Shown: positions 49,361 to 58,159 of the stretch, piece by piece | Numbering within the stretch: position 1 is the first letter of the stretch | Layout: each line of letters starts with the position of its first letter | Source of the DNA: Phycisphaerales bacterium | Lineage (GTDB): Bacteria; Planctomycetota; Phycisphaerae; Phycisphaerales; UBA1924 | DNA: 64,000 nt | Assembly (NCBI GenBank): GCA_019750095.1 | Contig: JAIEOW010000044.1 | Coordinates: 1-64,000, forward strand | Direction of reading: 5' to 3' | Position numbers and translations under genes: made by a program | The notes under the pieces: model-generated | Database searches by the model: none | Seen by the model: only the letters and a program-made list of their open reading frames with translations | Told to the model about the DNA's origin: nothing

Positions 49361-49873
49361 TCACTTGCTTGTCGCATCGCCTGCACCAAAGAGCTTGGCC
49401 TGGTCTTTGATGTCTTTGGGCCGGGCATCGAGCTCTTTGAGTTCTTCGACGAACTGGCCGACGTTCTCAAACTGGTAATACTCGCTGGCGAATCGGACGT
49501 ATGCGACCTTGTCGAGGTTGGCGAGCTTCTGCATCACGCGTTCGCCGATGGCCTCTGCGGGGACTTCGCGCTCGAACTCGCGGGCGAGTTCTTCTTCGAC
49601 TTCATCGACGAGGGTGAGCTTGGATTGCTCAGGAACAGGCCGTTTGCCGCAGGCGGCGAGGACGCCCTTGAGCACGTTCTCGCGATTGAATGGGACGCGG
49701 GTGCCGTCGCGCTTGATGACCATCAGGCGGGTGGTCTCCTCCACGCGCTCATAGGTGGTGAATCGGCGGGCGCACTTCAGGCACTCGCGGCGACGGCGCA
49801 CCACCCGTCCGCCATCGGCGGCGCGGCTGTCGATCACCTTGTCGTCGTTGTGCTCGCAATACGGACAAACCAC
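49361..49873 (-). CDS. nrdR: Transcriptional repressor NrdR
   Basis: 170 residues from a GTG start at 49873 (Met-Val-Cys-Pro-Tyr-Cys), chosen because GAGGAG lies seven bases upstream and the family begins with M-x-C-P-x-C. Zinc ribbon Cys3, Cys6, Cys31, Cys34 and an ATP-cone domain (LMVIKRDGTRVPFNRENVLKGVLAAC). It represses ribonucleotide reductase genes. The C-terminal tail beyond the ATP cone is longer than usual. Two direct repeats in its upstream region (49901 and 49931) may be operator sites. Confidence 0.93.
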   Translation of the reverse strand: MVCPYCEHNDDKVIDSRAADGGRVVRRRRECLKCARRFTTYERVEETTRLMVIKRDGTRVPFNRENVLKGVLAACGKRPVPEQSKLTLVDEVEEELAREFEREVPAEAIGERVMQKLANLDKVAYVRFASEYYQFENVGQFVEELKELDARPKDIKDQAKLFGAGDATSK

Positions 49874-49900
49874 GGGCTTCTCCTCGTCGGTCAGTGTCGT

Positions 49901-49939
49901 GAATTCGGAGGGGTTCGTCAAGTTGTCACCGAATTCGGA
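49901..49939. promoter_or_regulatory. Direct repeat GAATTCGGA, 30-base spacing, between nrdR and the peroxiredoxin gene
   Basis: GAATTCGGA at 49901-49909 and again at 49931-49939, exactly 30 bases apart, about three helical turns. It lies in the divergent gap and could bind a dimeric or tandem regulator of nrdR and/or the neighbouring gene. It does not match the NrdR box. Confidence 0.45.
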
Positions 49940-49976
49940 CCCGGGCATCCAATCAGCGATCCAAAGGAGACAGACC

Positions 49977-51137
49977 ATGAAGACTCGAAAAGTTGGGGCC
50001 ACGCTGGTTCTGGGTGCGATTTTGACGGCCGCGGGCGCTGTTCCCATGGCTTGGGCACAGGCACCGGCCCAGCCCGTTTGGGCGGTTGATCAGCACAATC
50101 TGGAAAAAGACAAGCTGGCCATCGAGGGTTATGACCCCGTGGGGTACTTCCCCGAGGGCGGGGGCAAGCCCATCAAGGGCGACGCGAAGTTTGAGCTGAC
50201 ACACCGCGGGGCCAAGTACCGCTTTGCGAACCAGCAGAACCTTGACGCGTTCAAGGCCGATCCCGACAAGTACGAGCCGGCCCACGGCGGCTGGTGCACC
50301 TATGCCATGGGCGAGGCCGGCGAGAAGGTTGAGGTCGATCCCAAGTCGTTCGTGGTGGAGAACGGGCGTCTGTTCCTGTTCTACAAGGACCTGTTCAACG
50401 ACACGCGCGCAAAGTATCTGAAGAACAGCGACGCGTTGCGCAAGAAGGCCGACGCCAACTGGCAGAAGACCACCGGCGAGAAGCCGCGGGGTGGTGGGAC
50501 CCTCAAGGCCAAGCTTGATGCGGTCAGCGCGAAGGCAGCCGAGCGCATGCCGCCGGAACAGGTGAAGAAGTTTGCCGAGGGTGTGGAACAGGCGAAAGCC
50601 ACCGGCGTTGAGTCTCGCGCCCTGCAGGTCGGCGCGGCGGCTCCGGACTTCACTCTGCCCGAGGCCAAGGGCAAGATGGTGACGCTGAGCACGATGCTGA
50701 AGGATGGGCCGGTCGTGCTCACCTGGTATCGCGGCGGGTGGTGCCCGTACTGCAATCTGCAACTGGTGGCGTATCAGGAGAAGATGGCCGACTTCAAGGC
50801 CGCGGGGGCGCAACTTGTGGCGATCTCGCCGCAGGTGCCCGACGGCTCAGCGAGCACCGCCGACAAGAACAAGCTGGAGTTCAGCGTCGTGAGCGACGTC
50901 GGGAACACCACCGCGAAGGCCTACGGCCTTGCGTACAAGGTGCCACCGGCGGTGGAGGCGATGTACAAGACGTTTCTGCCCAAAGCCAACGGCGACGAGT
51001 CGATGGAACTCCCGGTGAGCGCGGTGTACATCGTGGGGCGTGACGGCAAGATCAAGTGGGCCAAAGTGGACGCGGACTATCGCGTGCGAGCCGAGCCGGA
51101 AGAGATCATGGCCGCGCTCAAAGAACTGAAGAACTGA
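49977..51137 (+). CDS. Exported YHS domain-peroxiredoxin fusion
   Basis: 386 residues: signal peptide (MKTRKVGATLVLGAILTAAGAVPMAWA, about 1-27), a YHS domain (about 45-120, GYDPVGYFPEGGGKPIKG then KYRFANQQNLDAFKADPDKYEPAHGGWC), a helical linker (about 150-215), and an AhpC/TSA-type peroxiredoxin domain with WYRGGWCPYCNLQL (C256 and C259) and the C-terminal VSAVYIVGRDGKIKWAKVD block. AAGGAGAC gives a strong start. YHS domains bind metal or haem-like ligands in some proteins. A periplasmic thiol-dependent peroxidase is likely. Confidence 0.9.
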   Translation: MKTRKVGATLVLGAILTAAGAVPMAWAQAPAQPVWAVDQHNLEKDKLAIEGYDPVGYFPEGGGKPIKGDAKFELTHRGAKYRFANQQNLDAFKADPDKYEPAHGGWCTYAMGEAGEKVEVDPKSFVVENGRLFLFYKDLFNDTRAKYLKNSDALRKKADANWQKTTGEKPRGGGTLKAKLDAVSAKAAERMPPEQVKKFAEGVEQAKATGVESRALQVGAAAPDFTLPEAKGKMVTLSTMLKDGPVVLTWYRGGWCPYCNLQLVAYQEKMADFKAAGAQLVAISPQVPDGSASTADKNKLEFSVVSDVGNTTAKAYGLAYKVPPAVEAMYKTFLPKANGDESMELPVSAVYIVGRDGKIKWAKVDADYRVRAEPEEIMAALKELKN

Positions 51138-51163
51138 GCGTTCACAGCAGGCCTCAAACACCA

Positions 51164-51198
51164 GCGGCCGCCGGGCGAGTTGCTCGGCGGCCGCTTTT
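51164..51198 (+). terminator. Rho-independent terminator after the peroxiredoxin gene
   Basis: GCGGCCGCCGGGC, GAGTT loop, GCTCGGCGGCCGC, then TTTT. Stem of about 12 bp. Confidence 0.88.
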
Positions 51199-51247
51199 CT
51201 CTTGGTATCGAGCACGCACGAGTGCGTTTGCTCGGTTTAGTCAACGA

Positions 51248-54142
51248 TCAGCATCCGGTGAACCAGGCGTTCAGGAAGTCGAAGATGTCGTTGACGTCGA
51301 TCGCACCCGATCCGTTGGTGTCGGCGGAGAGCGTTCCTGCGAACCAGGTGTTGAGATAGTCGAAGAGATCACCGATGGCGACGGTGCCGTCGTCGTTGAA
51401 GTCGGCGAAGCAGCGGACGACGAGGGCGTAGTTTCCGGCGGAGAAGTTGCCGCCGCCGAAAGACCCGCCGCTGAGCAGCACGCGATAGGTTGTGCCGGCG
51501 GAGAGCTGGACGGAGCCGATGCGGGCGGCCGCGCCGAAGGGATTACTCGGAATGCCCGGCCCGGTGGGGCATCCGCGCGGGTTGTTGGTGGTGTAGTTGC
51601 AGGCGAGGACGGTCGAGCTGGCGCAGTTGGAGTTTGAGAAGACGTGGAGCAGCGTGAAGAAGTCGCTGCCGCAGGAGTTCAGGGCGTATCGGGTGGTGAC
51701 CGCCGGGGTAAAGGTGAACCAGACGCCGCGGCCCTGGCCGAAGGCGCAGGGGAAGGTGTTGTCCGGGTCCGAGTTGGGAACGCTGAGTGTTGATCCAAGG
51801 ACCGAAGTGTTGAGGGCCAAGGGAACGGCGCCCGAGCACGGGTTGTTGGCGACCGAGCAGGGGTTGGGATTGCAGGCCGCGCCAGGGATGAACGATGAGC
51901 CGCTGATCGCGTTGCACACGGCCGCATCGGTGATTGAGCAGAGTCCGGTGGGCGTGCAGCAGGCGACTGGCGTGGGACGAACCAGGTTGAGCGTGAACGT
52001 CCCGCTTGCGCCGGAAAATCCTGAAACTTTGACGTAGTACGACTGACCGGCGGTGAGCGCGAGCCCTGTCAGATTGGAGGCGAGCGTGTTTCCGGAGCAG
52101 AACGAGGCATCGTCGTCGTTGCATGCCACCGGCGTGAGTGAGCCGCAGGCGCCGGAGAAGACGCTGACCACGGTATCGAAGCTGGTGGGGCAGGTGTTCA
52201 CGCCGTAGCTTCCGGTCACGTCGGGGACGAAGCGAAACCAGACACCGTTCTGATTCTCGGGCGGGTTGGGTCGGCAGGTGTGCGCGGGGTCTGAGCCGAG
52301 AGTGGCACCGACGTTGTTGCTCGCCAGCGGCACGCCGGGGAGCAACTGCTTGGCACCATCGCAGTCGTCGTAGCTCAGGACCGTGACGGTGATGGTGTCG
52401 TCGTCAAACTTGCCGTTGGAGTCGATGGCCCGGATGGTCACGTTGCGGACGCCCGGGGTAGTGTAAATGGTCGAACCAGTTGCGCCGCTGGTCTCGAAAG
52501 TGCCGTTGCCATCGAGGTCGTATTGGAACGCGGTGAGTGTCGCGCCGGTCTCGGTGGCTTCAGACAGCACGGCGGGGTAGAAGTCGCAGCGCTCGCCGAC
52601 GTATGCGATCTTGTTGATTCCGGCGATGCAGTAGGGATCGCTTGGCGTCGGATTGGGAGATCCGACGGGGGTGATGTCGATTTCGAGGTCATAGAGCTGA
52701 ATGACCTGGTTCGCGGCCGGATTCGGCCCGATGTCGCTCACGCGGATGAAACGCTGGCCCGTGCCATACGCGAGTCCGATCGAAGCCCCGGAACCCGGAG
52801 CCGCGGCGGTGTTGCTGAACGTCGGCGCGGCGTTCGGATCCACGAACAACTCAACGCGGAGCGTTCCCGCCTGAGAGGCGTTCACCGACGACGAAGCTCC
52901 GGCGCAAATGTTCCCGGGAACCGCCATCTGCGGACCGGTGTTGAACGTCCCACCAACCGGCGTCGCGCGGACCACCAGTGTCCGCCCGGCAACGCTCGAG
53001 TCGATCCGGAACCAATCGGCCCCGGCGGGGTTCATTGGGCTGAGGGCACCGTTGGTCGAGAGGAAGCGGAACTTCAACGACTTGCCCGCGGGTGCGGCGG
53101 TGATATCGCCCAAATTGACGGCGGTCGCGGAAGTGTGGTTCCCGCTGAAGCGGTCGCCGAAGTTGGCATGCCCGCCGCGGAGATCGTCGATGCCGAGCCC
53201 ATCGATGCTCGTGGTGATGGCCGGCTCCATGATCTTGGAGCCATCGCACGGCACCTGGTGGATGTAGCTCAGACCGTGCCCGTGCTCGTGCGTGGTGGTG
53301 TTGCGCAGGTTGCGGAAGTTGTTGGTCGCGTTCGTGTAGAAGCTGCCGCCCCCGAACTGGAATGTGTCGAAGAACATGTCGCTGCCGTTGTTCGGGAAGT
53401 TGTTGTACGCGATGAAGCTGGGATTCGCGACGTTTGAGCCGCCGATGCGGGTATCGCCGACGCCCGGACGCGGACCGGTCGCCGTGGAGTAAGAAGCGGC
53501 GTTGTCGGTCACCTCGGAATAGCTGAGGCCGCACCACTTGCGCCACACAGCCAGCCCGAGTCGGATGAACTCACGTCCGATGTCCGCGTTATTGAAGTCG
53601 TTCGCGCCATAGGCGCTGACGAGCGAGCGATACAGATCATTCGGCCCCGTGCTGCCGACACCGCCGTTGCCCCAGCTCATGACATCGGGTGGGAAGGAAT
53701 ACGTCAGTTGTGCGGCGGTGGACTGCCGGCTTGCTCCGAGCACGCCCGCGCCGACATACGTCTGCGTGTCAACATTGAATCGATTCACAAATGCCGGGCC
53801 CCCGGTGACGGATTCCGGAAGATCGCGCCAATGGCGGAAGACCTCGGCCAACTGATCCGGCGTCATGTTCGGGTTCATGCACGCGTTGCTCGTGACGATT
53901 CGGGCCAGCAGCAAGCTGCGCGTGCGGATCGGGTCGGCGGACTCCGCCGCGACGCGATTCAGGGTCTGCTCGAAGGACTCGGGTGCCCGCAGAAGCGAGG
54001 GGATCTCACGCTCGTGATCGACGTAGCCAACGCCGAGTTCAAGCATCGAACGCTCGGCCACGGCGGTGCCGGCGGCACTCGTGAGAATGCCGATTGCCCC
54101 AGCTTTTGCCATCCATCTCTCGATCCTTCGTGCGTTCAACAT
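51248..54142 (-). CDS. Secreted matrixin-like zinc metalloprotease, multidomain with GC-type dockerin
   Basis: 964 residues: signal-like N-terminus, a zincin domain with the extended motif HEHGHGLSYIH (His285, Glu286, His289, His295), a beta region with prepeptidase-like features, a PKD-like segment (YDLDGNGTFETSGATG), a Cys-containing ACCTPTGLCSITDAAVC module like the repeats of the 32884 protein, and two dockerin-like loops (DFNDDGTVAIGDLFDYLNTWF; DTNGSGAIDVNDIFDFLNAWF) ending Thr-Gly-Cys. The HExxHxxxxxH spacing is of matrixin/M10 type. It is probably a secreted protease. Confidence 0.88.
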   Translation of the reverse strand: MLNARRIERWMAKAGAIGILTSAAGTAVAERSMLELGVGYVDHEREIPSLLRAPESFEQTLNRVAAESADPIRTRSLLLARIVTSNACMNPNMTPDQLAEVFRHWRDLPESVTGGPAFVNRFNVDTQTYVGAGVLGASRQSTAAQLTYSFPPDVMSWGNGGVGSTGPNDLYRSLVSAYGANDFNNADIGREFIRLGLAVWRKWCGLSYSEVTDNAASYSTATGPRPGVGDTRIGGSNVANPSFIAYNNFPNNGSDMFFDTFQFGGGSFYTNATNNFRNLRNTTTHEHGHGLSYIHQVPCDGSKIMEPAITTSIDGLGIDDLRGGHANFGDRFSGNHTSATAVNLGDITAAPAGKSLKFRFLSTNGALSPMNPAGADWFRIDSSVAGRTLVVRATPVGGTFNTGPQMAVPGNICAGASSSVNASQAGTLRVELFVDPNAAPTFSNTAAAPGSGASIGLAYGTGQRFIRVSDIGPNPAANQVIQLYDLEIDITPVGSPNPTPSDPYCIAGINKIAYVGERCDFYPAVLSEATETGATLTAFQYDLDGNGTFETSGATGSTIYTTPGVRNVTIRAIDSNGKFDDDTITVTVLSYDDCDGAKQLLPGVPLASNNVGATLGSDPAHTCRPNPPENQNGVWFRFVPDVTGSYGVNTCPTSFDTVVSVFSGACGSLTPVACNDDDASFCSGNTLASNLTGLALTAGQSYYVKVSGFSGASGTFTLNLVRPTPVACCTPTGLCSITDAAVCNAISGSSFIPGAACNPNPCSVANNPCSGAVPLALNTSVLGSTLSVPNSDPDNTFPCAFGQGRGVWFTFTPAVTTRYALNSCGSDFFTLLHVFSNSNCASSTVLACNYTTNNPRGCPTGPGIPSNPFGAAARIGSVQLSAGTTYRVLLSGGSFGGGNFSAGNYALVVRCFADFNDDGTVAIGDLFDYLNTWFAGTLSADTNGSGAIDVNDIFDFLNAWFTGC

Positions 54143-54409
54143 CGGCCCGACTCCTCTGTGCGTCTGTCACCGGCGATGGCCGGATCGGTGTGATCCAGTC
54201 CCAAGCCGGCGCTTCGGCGTGAACAACACCATACCACAAAGGCGACAACTTACTCTCAGATATCTCGTTCTGCCGAGAATGAGAGTGTTTTGAGCGTTCT
54301 GCAGCGTTGCGGAGCTCAGCTTCGCCAACCCTTAACGACGACGAAGATGCCAACGCTCGGGATAGGCCAGGGCCTCGGTCCGAAGCACCGGGCCGGTACA
54401 CTCGCGATC

Positions 54410-55993
54410 ATGGCCAGATTACCGTTTGGATCAGGAGCCGGTCAGGGCAGCGCGGGCGGAGCGACGAGTGGGGGCGGGGCGACGTCGCAACCTCGGCAAG
54501 TTACGGTCGGCCAGCTTGCGACCATGATCGATCGCGCGCTCAAGGATGCGCTGCCCACGGGCCTGCGGGTGGTCGGCGAAGTCGGCCAGTTCCGCGAGCG
54601 GACGCACTGGTATTTCGATTTGAAGGACGCCGACGCGGTGGTGTCGTGCGCGATGTGGCAGTCGGCGGCCCGCAAGGCGGGGTTCACGCCGCGCACGGGC
54701 CAGCAGGTGGTGGCCACGGGTCGCGTGGAGTTTTACCCGCCGCAGGGGCGGACGCAGTTCATCGTGGATCGCCTGGAGCCCGTGGGCGTGGGCGCGCTGG
54801 AGCTGGCCTATCGGAAGCTGCTCGAAGAACTCAAGGCCCTCGGGTGGTTCGAGTCGGAGCGCAAGCGGCAACTTCCCATGTTCCCGAAGAAGGTCGCGAT
54901 CGTCACCAGCCGCAGCGCGGCCGCTTTGCAGGACGTGCTGGACACGGTGGCGAAGCGATGCCCGGGCCTGCCGCTGGCGCTCGTCGATGTGCGCGTGCAG
55001 GGAGACGGAGCCGCGGAACAGGTGGCTCGCGCCATCCGTGCAATCGGCGAGCGGCACGAGCAACTCGGCGTGGACGTGATCCTCGTCACGCGCGGCGGCG
55101 GATCCATGGAAGACCTGTGGGCCTTCAATGAACGCGTTGTGGCCGAGGCGATTGTCGCGTCGCCCATTCCCGTGGTCGCCGCGATCGGGCACGAGACCGA
55201 CACAACGATCGCTGAGCTGGTTGCGGATTTGCGTTGTGCCACGCCGACTCAGGCGGCGATGCGGATCGCGCCAGACGCCGACGCGCTGCGGCGCCAGCTC
55301 GCCTCACTCGGTGGGCGGCTCGGTGGGATCGTCCGAAGACAGGTGACGCTCGATGCCGAGCGTTTGCGCGGAGCGTCACGGCACGCGGCGTTCAGCGATC
55401 CGATGCGCCTGGTCGACGAGCGGCGCGAGGACCTTGAGATCGCGATCAAGGACGTGCGGTCGGCGATCTCGCGGCGCATCGATGCGCTCGAACGCCGACT
55501 GGAACAGGCCGACCGCACGCTGCATCGCCATCGCCCCGATGCCGAGTATGCGCGGCGCGAAGTGCAGTTGCACGATGCGGCGGTGCGATTGCGCGCCGTG
55601 ATGCACGAGCGCGTCCGACGCGTGGAAATCGACCCCGCCGCACGCGCCCTCGCGTCGGCAATGCGGCAGGTGTTGCTGGCGCGATCGGCAGAAGTGGAAG
55701 CAAGCGCACGCGGGCTGGATCTGGTCGGGCCTCAGAACGTGCTTAAGCGCGGCTACTCCATGACGCTGCGAGCCGACGGCACGATCCTGCGAACGGCAAC
55801 CGACGCACGCGCGGGCGAAACCATCCGAACGCGACTGGTCGATGGCACCGTGGCCTCGGTCGTGGGCGCGTCCGGATCCGATGGCGTTCGGCTGCGCGAA
55901 GTTGCGCCGGCGAGCCCGCGGCCGCCGCGATCGCGAGGACAATCTCCAGTGGTTTCAAAGGATCAGTTGGACCTCTTCGGCTCAGGCTGGTAA
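54410..55993 (+). CDS. xseA: Exodeoxyribonuclease VII large subunit
   Basis: 527 residues. OB-fold N-terminus (GLRVVGEVGQFRERTHWYFDLKDADAVVSCAMW), the tRNA_anti-like region, and the nuclease domain with VAIVTSRSAAALQDVL, RGGGSMEDLWAFNERVVAEAI, PVVAAIGHETDTTIAELVADLRCATPTQAA; a long coiled-coil follows. It degrades single-stranded DNA with XseB. The N-terminal 30 residues are Gly/Ser/Thr low complexity. The ATG at 54410 has no clear ribosome site. It is nine bases from xseB. Confidence 0.95.
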   Translation: MARLPFGSGAGQGSAGGATSGGGATSQPRQVTVGQLATMIDRALKDALPTGLRVVGEVGQFRERTHWYFDLKDADAVVSCAMWQSAARKAGFTPRTGQQVVATGRVEFYPPQGRTQFIVDRLEPVGVGALELAYRKLLEELKALGWFESERKRQLPMFPKKVAIVTSRSAAALQDVLDTVAKRCPGLPLALVDVRVQGDGAAEQVARAIRAIGERHEQLGVDVILVTRGGGSMEDLWAFNERVVAEAIVASPIPVVAAIGHETDTTIAELVADLRCATPTQAAMRIAPDADALRRQLASLGGRLGGIVRRQVTLDAERLRGASRHAAFSDPMRLVDERREDLEIAIKDVRSAISRRIDALERRLEQADRTLHRHRPDAEYARREVQLHDAAVRLRAVMHERVRRVEIDPAARALASAMRQVLLARSAEVEASARGLDLVGPQNVLKRGYSMTLRADGTILRTATDARAGETIRTRLVDGTVASVVGASGSDGVRLREVAPASPRPPRSRGQSPVVSKDQLDLFGSGW

Positions 55994-56002
55994 TCTGCGC
56001 CC

Positions 56003-56380
56003 GTGAGCAACACACCGCCATCTTCCGGGCAACCCGCGGGCAAGCCGATTCTGAAGCCCAAGAGCGGTGGGGGGGCCTCAGGAGTGGACGCAAAGCTGAC
56101 GTTCGAGGCCGCCCTAGGCCAGATCGAAGCGATCATCGAGCGGATCGAAGCCGGTGAAGTCGGGCTGGAGGAATCGCTCGCCGAGTATGAGCGCGGCGTG
56201 GGATTGATCAATCATTGCCGCGGCAAGCTGGATCGAGCCAAGCAGCGGGTCGAAGACCTCACGCGCAAGCTGAGTTCGGCCGATGAAGGCGACTCATCGT
56301 CCGGTTCGCAGGGAGTGGGCAAAGATCCCACTGATACTGGGGGGAAGTCAGACGGTGACGATGCGGAGCCGCCCTTCTGA
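56003..56380 (+). CDS. xseB: Exodeoxyribonuclease VII small subunit
   Basis: 125 residues from a GTG start. The conserved core is LTFEAALGQIEAIIERIEAGEVGLEESLAEYERGVGLINHCRGKLDRAKQRVEDL (about 33-90). The N-terminal 30 and C-terminal 35 residues are low-complexity extensions. Its TGA overlaps the ATG of the prepilin peptidase gene, so xseA-xseB-pilD form one operon. Confidence 0.93.
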   Translation: MSNTPPSSGQPAGKPILKPKSGGGASGVDAKLTFEAALGQIEAIIERIEAGEVGLEESLAEYERGVGLINHCRGKLDRAKQRVEDLTRKLSSADEGDSSSGSQGVGKDPTDTGGKSDGDDAEPPF

Positions 56381-57960
56381 TGCCCGGCCATGAGTGGATG
56401 ATGATGGGCCTGCAAGCGACGTGGGTCGTCTTCATGTTCGCCTATGGGGCGTGTCTGGGGTCGTTGACGAACGTTCTGGTGTATCGCCTGCCCCGGGGGC
56501 TTGGAGTGGTGACTCCGCCTTCGCGGTGCCCGGCGTGCGAGACCAAGCTGACGTGGCGCGAGAACATCCCGATTTTGGGTTGGTTGATGCTGCGTGGAAA
56601 GTGCCGCTTTTGCCGCAGCAGGATCTCGGCGGAATATCCGCTGGTAGAACTGACCGTCGCACTGCTGTTCGCGGCGGCATTCTTGATCTACTACGTGATG
56701 CCTGAGCCGGCATGGGCAATGGGTGTCGATTGGTCGCTCATGCGTCCGGAGTGGGCGCGGTCGGATGTGTTCGACGGGTGGCCGCGGCAGACGTGGTCGA
56801 TTCTGGTCGTCCACGTCATGCTGCTGGGCGGGCTGGTGGGGATGACGCTGGTAGACGCGAAGACGTTCACGATTCCGCTGGTGCTGCCGTGGGCGTGCGG
56901 GTTGATCGGCATTGTGTTCCACACCGGCGGCGCGCTGCTGACGGAACACTCCTGGTTCAAAAAGCTGGCGGTGACGGCACCCTCGGCGGTCTGGGCAATC
57001 CCGACGCCCGGGTGGCCGGGAACGGGTGTCTCGTGGTGGTGGATCGGCGCGGTGTTTGGCGGCGTGGTCGGGCTTGTGTTGAGCAACGTCTTCCTGCACT
57101 ACAAGTGGCTCCGCCGCTCGTTTGAGGACTATCCGGAATGGGAGCGCAACGCGCTCAAGGCGCAGGGGATCGACCCCGACGCCCCGCTTCCGGAAGGAGT
57201 CGATGAGGGTGTGCCGGTGGGCGAGCATGTCGGCCCGGGTGTGCGCCTGGTGCTGGTGTTTGTCGGAACGTGGCTGGCGTGCCTGATCGTGCTCGGTGCG
57301 ATCGGGGCATTCGCGGGGGAGGCGATCGGTGTGGCGAGCTGGAGCGGGCTGGCCTTGGGGTTCCTGGGTGGGCCGCTGGTGGCGGGGCTGGCCTGCCGCG
57401 TGCTGGTGCCGGAGCGGGTGGTGGAGCCCAAGCCCGACGAAGCACCGAAAGAACCGACCTCACCGGAGATGTGGGTGCGATATCCGCACGCCCGGCGGGA
57501 GATGATGAAGGAGATGCTTTTCCTGACGCCCTGCGTCGGGCTGGCGTGGCTCTGCGGCGAGCTCGCCGAGCGGATGTTTGCTGGCCAGTCGGCACCGCTC
57601 TGGCTGCTGGTTCTGGCCGGGACGCTGATGGGTGCCCTCATCGGGGGCGGCGTGGTGTGGGGGATTCGGATCGTCGGTTCCGCGGCATTCGGCAAAGAGG
57701 CGATGGGGCTTGGGGATGTGCACCTGATGGCGGGCGTTGGGGCGTGCCTTGGGTGGGTGGATGCCGCGCTCGCCGTGCCGCTGGCGGCGGTGGTGGCGTT
57801 GTACTTTGTGGTCGTGTCGATGGTGGCGAATCGCCCGGCCGGACGCGCGCTGCCCTTTGGGCCATACCTGGCGGTGGCGACGGTGCTGGTGATGGCGGGC
57901 AAGCCGCTGGTGGAACGGGGGTTGTCGGTTGTGCTGCAGGCGAACGTGAACCTGCCTTGA
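56380..57960 (+). CDS. pilD: Prepilin peptidase (type IV leader peptidase, PilD-like), enlarged
   Basis: 526 residues, nearly twice the usual 260-290. The N-terminal part has GSLTNVLVYRLPRG, the zinc-like Cys pairs CPAC and CRFC, and ENIPILGWLMLRGKCRFCRSRI. The first active Asp is in MTLVDAKTFTIP near residue 159; the second is in GLGDVHLMAGVGACLGW near 447. Between them lies a loop and membrane region of about 250 residues not found in typical PilD. About ten hydrophobic helices. It cleaves prepilins or pseudopilins, fitting with the secretin at 14.2 kb. Confidence 0.92.
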   Translation: MPGHEWMMMGLQATWVVFMFAYGACLGSLTNVLVYRLPRGLGVVTPPSRCPACETKLTWRENIPILGWLMLRGKCRFCRSRISAEYPLVELTVALLFAAAFLIYYVMPEPAWAMGVDWSLMRPEWARSDVFDGWPRQTWSILVVHVMLLGGLVGMTLVDAKTFTIPLVLPWACGLIGIVFHTGGALLTEHSWFKKLAVTAPSAVWAIPTPGWPGTGVSWWWIGAVFGGVVGLVLSNVFLHYKWLRRSFEDYPEWERNALKAQGIDPDAPLPEGVDEGVPVGEHVGPGVRLVLVFVGTWLACLIVLGAIGAFAGEAIGVASWSGLALGFLGGPLVAGLACRVLVPERVVEPKPDEAPKEPTSPEMWVRYPHARREMMKEMLFLTPCVGLAWLCGELAERMFAGQSAPLWLLVLAGTLMGALIGGGVVWGIRIVGSAAFGKEAMGLGDVHLMAGVGACLGWVDAALAVPLAAVVALYFVVVSMVANRPAGRALPFGPYLAVATVLVMAGKPLVERGLSVVLQANVNLP

Positions 57961-58159
57961 GCGGGTCGTTCGAGGGCTGCTCCGGAAAAAGTCAAGAAAC
58001 GCCGGGTTGTGCAGAGAAGTTGACCTGTGGGCCGATGTGAATAGCGTTGCCTCGACTCGGGAGCGCGATGGAGCGTGCTCGGGGCGAATGTGCCGCCCCG
58101 CCACCCCCCGCAAGTGCCGACGGGCGGCGAAACAACGTCGCAAAAACGGAGATGAAGCG

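Noticed and set aside
49874-49976. NrdR box (autoregulation)
   Set aside because: No sequence near the ACACWATATAT-type consensus; the direct repeat found there is different.
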